Assembly: GCA_946633495.1 (NCBI GenBank)
Contig: CAMPAX010000114.1
Location: 1 to 7,418 of the forward strand
Length of the DNA stretch: 7,418 nucleotides
Source of the DNA: an uncultured Lachnospiraceae bacterium
GTDB lineage: Bacteria > Bacillota > Clostridia > Lachnospirales > Lachnospiraceae
Direction: 5' to 3'
Shown here piece after piece: positions 4,686-7,418 of this stretch. A program made the translations under genes and the position numbers. The notes under the pieces are model-generated. The model ran no database searches, was not told the DNA's origin, and worked only from the letters and a program-made list of their open reading frames with translations. How positions within the stretch are numbered: position 1 is the stretch's first letter; the number at the start of each line of letters is the position of its first letter.

Positions 4686-5669
4686 ATGTTGATCTATGGA
4701 ATAATAAAACTGCATATCCTTGCATTTCTGGCAGGTGTTCTTCTGGATCTTCTGATCGGAGACCCGGAGTGGCTTCCCCATCCGATCCGATGGATGGGAG
4801 GGCTGATCGGTGATCTGGAAGAGAAATGGAATCGCCCCGGCCTTTCTTCTGAGGAAAAAAGGAGGCGTGGAAAGCGTATGGTATCCACCGTGCTGATCCT
4901 GACTGTGATATACAGCGGAACCGCGGTGGTTCTTTCCTACTACATTCATCCCTGGCTCGGAGCAGCGGTGGAAGCGGTTCTCACCGCCTATATGCTGGCA
5001 GCGCATTCTCTGGTGAAGGAGAGCAAAAATGTAGCAGCGGCACTGGAGCAGGAGGGGCTGGAAGCCGGAAGAACGGCGGTGGCACGGATCGTCGGCCGGG
5101 AAACGGATCGTCTGGATGAAGACGGCGTGATCCGGGCGGCGGTGGAAACCGTGGCAGAGAATGCTTCCGACGGCGTGATCGCGCCTTTTCTTTATCTTCT
5201 GCTCGGAGGTCCGATCCTCGGCTGTGCTTACAAGGCGGTAAATACCATGGATTCCATGGTGGGTTATAAGAACGAAAGATACATGGATTTCGGCCGCGCA
5301 GCCGCAAAGCTGGATGATGCGGTGAATTTTGTTCCTGCCAGACTTACCGGGTGGCTGCTGACACTGGCAGCGGCATTTCTGCCGGGCTGCAGCGCCAAAG
5401 ATTCCATAAGGATCCGGAGAAGGGACGCGAAGAAGAGCACCAGTCCCAATTCCGGGGTGCCGGAGGCAACCGTGGCGGGAGCTCTCGGCGTGGAGCTTCT
5501 GGGGGATGCATACTATCACGGACAGCTGGTTCATAAGCCGAAGATCGGTGATCCGAAACGAAAGATATCCATACAGGATATAGGGCGGACCAACCGGATG
5601 ATGCTTCTTGCGGAAGGGATCGCGGTGCTGTTCACTCTGAGTTTGATACCTTTGATATGGCTTCTTTAA
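4686..5669 (+). CDS. cbiB: Adenosylcobinamide-phosphate synthase CbiB (CobD in some nomenclatures)
   Basis: CbiB is the membrane enzyme that condenses adenosylcobyric acid with (R)-1-amino-2-propanol phosphate (or ethanolamine phosphate), giving adenosylcobinamide phosphate, between the CobQ and CobU steps. The 327-residue product has the usual length. It carries the family landmarks GVLLDLLIGDPEWLPHPIRWMG (17-38), ETVAENASDGVIAPFLY (154-170), KAVNTMDSMVGYKNERY (183-199), LDDAVNFVPARLTG (209-222) and NSGVPEATVAGALGVELLG (255-273). Hydrophobic segments lie at about 9-24, 67-86, 163-180, 221-234 and 309-327. ATG 4686 follows the radical SAM stop by 21 bases with only a weak GAAGAG site at 4673-4678. 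It probably relies on readthrough from the lipoprotein/rSAM transcript, since no promoter is seen in the gap. It is separated from the other cobalamin genes by that unrelated pair. Confidence 0.95.
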   Translation: MLIYGIIKLHILAFLAGVLLDLLIGDPEWLPHPIRWMGGLIGDLEEKWNRPGLSSEEKRRRGKRMVSTVLILTVIYSGTAVVLSYYIHPWLGAAVEAVLTAYMLAAHSLVKESKNVAAALEQEGLEAGRTAVARIVGRETDRLDEDGVIRAAVETVAENASDGVIAPFLYLLLGGPILGCAYKAVNTMDSMVGYKNERYMDFGRAAAKLDDAVNFVPARLTGWLLTLAAAFLPGCSAKDSIRIRRRDAKKSTSPNSGVPEATVAGALGVELLGDAYYHGQLVHKPKIGDPKRKISIQDIGRTNRMMLLAEGIAVLFTLSLIPLIWLL

Positions 5670-5688
5670 GATCGGGTTGGTCATGAAG

Positions 5689-5748
5689 TTGACAAAACAC
5701 GCATAAAATCGATATCCTTTTGAAAAAAACTTCGATATGATGTAGAAA
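5689..5748 (+). promoter_or_regulatory. Candidate promoter region of the GH16 lipoprotein gene
   Basis: Two arrangements are possible in the 129-bp gap. A perfect -35 TTGACA (5689-5694) has TATCCT (5713-5718) 18 bp on. TTGAAA (5720-5725) has TAGAAA (5743-5748) at 17 bp. A good isolated TATGAT lies at 5736-5741 without a matching -35. Which one is used cannot be told from sequence, but the gap is long enough and AT-rich enough to hold the start of a separate transcript. Confidence 0.45.
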
Positions 5749-5798
5749 ACATGGCAGTAAGACCGGCTGTGAAAATGAGAAAAGGATAAGGAGAGAAC

Positions 5799-7319
5799 AT
5801 GAGCAGAAAAAGACTATCGAAAGTTATTTTACTTTCTGCCGCGCTGGGGCTTTTAGCGACCGGCTGCGGAAAGGATGCAGACACGTCAACCCAGACCACA
5901 GAGGCTGCAACGCCGGAGTTCGTAACGGAGAAGCTGGAAGTTCCCACAGATGGGCCGGAGGAAATTATGAGTGAAAACGGAACTGAGATCGTAACAGAAG
6001 AGCTGGGAACCGAAGCACCAAAAACAGATCCCGTGAAAGTGGTGACCGGAGTTCCGGAAGGGTATTCTCTGGTATGGGAGGATAACTTCGACGGTACGGA
6101 GCTGTCCGAGGCAGACTGGAATTACGAAGAGCATGAGGTTGGCTGGGTCAATCATGAGCTTCAGGAATATATTCCGAGCTCGGAATACGCGTTCGTAAAG
6201 GACGGAGAGCTGGTGATCAAGCCGGTTAAGGAAGTGGCTGCGGATGGCAGCGTACATTACATTTCCGGACGGGTCAATACACAGAATAAGCATGTTATCA
6301 AGTACGGCTGGATCGAGGCAAGGATCAAAGTACCGCAGGGGAAGGGATTTTTGCCCGCGTTCTGGATGATGCCGAAGGATGAGGAGTTCTACGGACAGTG
6401 GCCGAAGTGCGGTGAGATCGACATCATGGAGGTGCTTGGAAATAACATCACAACCAATTATGGAACCCTTCATTTCGGTGAGCCCCACAAGCAGCAACAG
6501 GGAAGCATCACTCTGTCCGAGGGAGATTTCGCAAATGAATATCATACCTATGCGCTCGAATGGAACCCCGGTGTGATCCGCTGGTATGTGGATGGGGTAC
6601 AGTATTATGAAACCAGTGACTGGTTCTCGGCATTGGACGGCGAAGAGAGAGCTTATCCGGCACCCTTTAATCAGCCCTTCCATGTGATCCTGAATGTAGC
6701 AGTGGGCGGTGACTGGCCGGGCGATCCCGATCCGGATCTGGTATTTGATGAGAAGACCTGCATGTACGTGGATTATGTCCGCATGTACCGCAGGAGAAAT
6801 TACAATGAGAAGGTAACCAAACCGGTTCGTGAGATGGTTTGGAAGGAAGCAGACTCTACAGGCAACTTTGTTACCAACGGCGATTTCGCGGAGGCAGAGG
6901 ATCTTACGGATGATGTAAACTGGAAATTCCTTGAACTGAACGATGGCAAGGGTTCCGCAGAGATCAAGGACGGTGAGATCACCATCAAGACCGACAACTT
7001 CGGTACGGAAGAGTATTCCATCCAGCTGGTACAGCCGGGTATGCCCATGATGCAGGGGAAGAAATACAAGTTCTCCTTCGAAGCATACGCAGATGAGGAT
7101 CGTCAGATGAAGCCGGCCATCACAGCTCCTCTGGCAGACTGGATCCGGTACTTCCCGGATACGCCGGTGAAGCTTACCAGGGACTGGCAGACATTTGAAT
7201 TCGAGTTCGAGATGAAGGATAAGGACGACGACAGCGGACGTGTGGAATTCAACATGGGCAATCAGGGCAGCACGGCAACGATCCATATCCGTAACGTTCG
7301 TCTGGAGGAAGTACAGTAA
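5799..7319 (+). CDS. Secreted GH16 beta-glucanase (laminarinase-type) lipoprotein with C-terminal CBM4/9-like module
   Basis: This 506-residue exported glycoside hydrolase has GGAGAG just before ATG 5799. A basic n-region, a hydrophobic core and LATGC give a lipoprotein signal with Cys23. A Thr/Glu/Pro-rich acidic linker (about 24-84) keeps the enzyme away from the membrane. The GH16 domain spans about 85-332. It holds WIEARIKVP (171-179), the catalytic CGEIDIME (204-211; nucleophile Glu206 and acid/base Glu211 by family knowledge), HTYALEWNPGVIRWYVDG (249-266) and LNVAVGGDWPGDPDP (298-312). The EIDIME spacing and the WPKCG lead-in fit beta-1,3- or beta-1,3(1,4)-glucanases; kappa-carrageenases and agarases are less likely. 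Residues about 355-504 (FVTNGDF..., SIQL, KYKFSFEAYAD, WQTFEFEFEM, TIHIRNVRLEE) look like a CBM4/9-type beta-sandwich that binds glucan. The job is probably surface degradation of laminarin-like or cereal mixed-linkage glucan. It is a unit separate from the cobalamin genes. Confidence 0.92.
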   Translation: MSRKRLSKVILLSAALGLLATGCGKDADTSTQTTEAATPEFVTEKLEVPTDGPEEIMSENGTEIVTEELGTEAPKTDPVKVVTGVPEGYSLVWEDNFDGTELSEADWNYEEHEVGWVNHELQEYIPSSEYAFVKDGELVIKPVKEVAADGSVHYISGRVNTQNKHVIKYGWIEARIKVPQGKGFLPAFWMMPKDEEFYGQWPKCGEIDIMEVLGNNITTNYGTLHFGEPHKQQQGSITLSEGDFANEYHTYALEWNPGVIRWYVDGVQYYETSDWFSALDGEERAYPAPFNQPFHVILNVAVGGDWPGDPDPDLVFDEKTCMYVDYVRMYRRRNYNEKVTKPVREMVWKEADSTGNFVTNGDFAEAEDLTDDVNWKFLELNDGKGSAEIKDGEITIKTDNFGTEEYSIQLVQPGMPMMQGKKYKFSFEAYADEDRQMKPAITAPLADWIRYFPDTPVKLTRDWQTFEFEFEMKDKDDDSGRVEFNMGNQGSTATIHIRNVRLEEVQ

Positions 7320-7339
7320 ATTTTACGGAGTACGGACTC

Positions 7340-7398
7340 GGTTTCACAGGATCTGCAGGGGGCACAGCCCCCCTGATGCGGATCCCTGATCCGAAACC
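7340..7398 (+). repeat. Large interrupted inverted repeat downstream of the GH16 gene
   Basis: GGTTTC (7340-7345) and GGATC (7349-7353) pair with GATCC (7388-7392) and GAAACC (7393-7398), an 11-bp outer stem with a 3-base bulge. Inside, GGGGGC (7358-7363) pairs with GCCCCC (7367-7372) around ACA. It starts 20 bases after the GH16 stop and could act as a transcript end or mRNA-stabilising structure, but no T-run follows the outer stem. GAAACCAT recurs at 7406-7413, so the element may continue past the window. Confidence 0.55.
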
Positions 7399-7418
7399 AT
7401 AATTCGAAACCATGGTTC

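Noticed and set aside
1..5669. A cobalamin riboswitch controlling these genes
   Set aside because: I see no B12-box-like conserved segment in any of the gaps; the operon start lies outside the window.
3519..5684. A 721-residue open frame on the minus strand
   Set aside because: It lies antisense to the radical SAM and cbiB genes, is rich in His, Cys, Arg and Pro without domain structure, and is explained by the codon bias of the real genes.
5886..7286. A 466-residue open frame on the minus strand
   Set aside because: It is the antisense shadow of the clearly identified GH16 gene and shows no recognisable motif.

Overview
The window looks like chromosome of a mid-GC Bacillota bacterium of the class Clostridia, most likely a Lachnospiraceae gut or rumen relative. 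This is an inference. It rests on the late cobalamin genes with clostridial-type variants, GGAGG-type ribosome binding sites, two lipoproteins with Gram-positive style signal peptides, and an endoglucanase-type GH16 lipoprotein. All supported genes lie on the + strand. I see no tRNA, rRNA, CRISPR array, transposase or integrase.

Positions 1-2538 hold the late part of a cobalamin (B12) operon. In order they are the 3' end of cobQ/cbiP (cobyric acid synthase), cobU (AdoCbi kinase/AdoCbi-P guanylyltransferase), cobS (AdoCbi-GDP ribazoletransferase) and a second, short CobU-like protein. Three imperfect 23-bp tandem repeats separate cobQ from cobU, and a perfect 8-bp hairpin sits between cobS and the CobU-like gene. 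The two CobU-like proteins are degenerate in complementary places. Next (2588-3112) is half of a rhodanese domain joined to a cyclophilin-like domain, with a strong internal ribosome binding site in front of the cyclophilin-like part. A compact structured element with competing helices (3153-3240) follows.

Positions 3268-4664 are the most interesting part. A consensus extended -10 promoter drives a tiny 75-residue lipoprotein that carries two copies of an EEN...VYGPPExF motif, the second at its very C-terminus. One base after its stop codon, and with its ribosome binding site inside the last repeat, starts a radical SAM/SPASM enzyme of the peptide-modifying kind. The pair resembles a RiPP-like precursor and maturase whose product would be a membrane-anchored, exported, modified lipopeptide. 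It sits inside the cobalamin cluster: cbiB/cobD (adenosylcobinamide-phosphate synthase, 4686-5669) follows 21 bp later and is probably on the same transcript.

Positions 5689-7319 hold a separate unit: a candidate promoter and a secreted GH16 beta-glucanase lipoprotein with a C-terminal CBM4/9-like module. The window ends in an intergenic stretch with a large interrupted inverted repeat.

Functionally, CobQ amidates the corrin ring, CbiB attaches the aminopropanol arm, CobU activates it as the GDP derivative and CobS joins it to alpha-ribazole. The rSAM enzyme has no B12-binding domain, so its place in this cluster is not explained by an obvious cofactor link.
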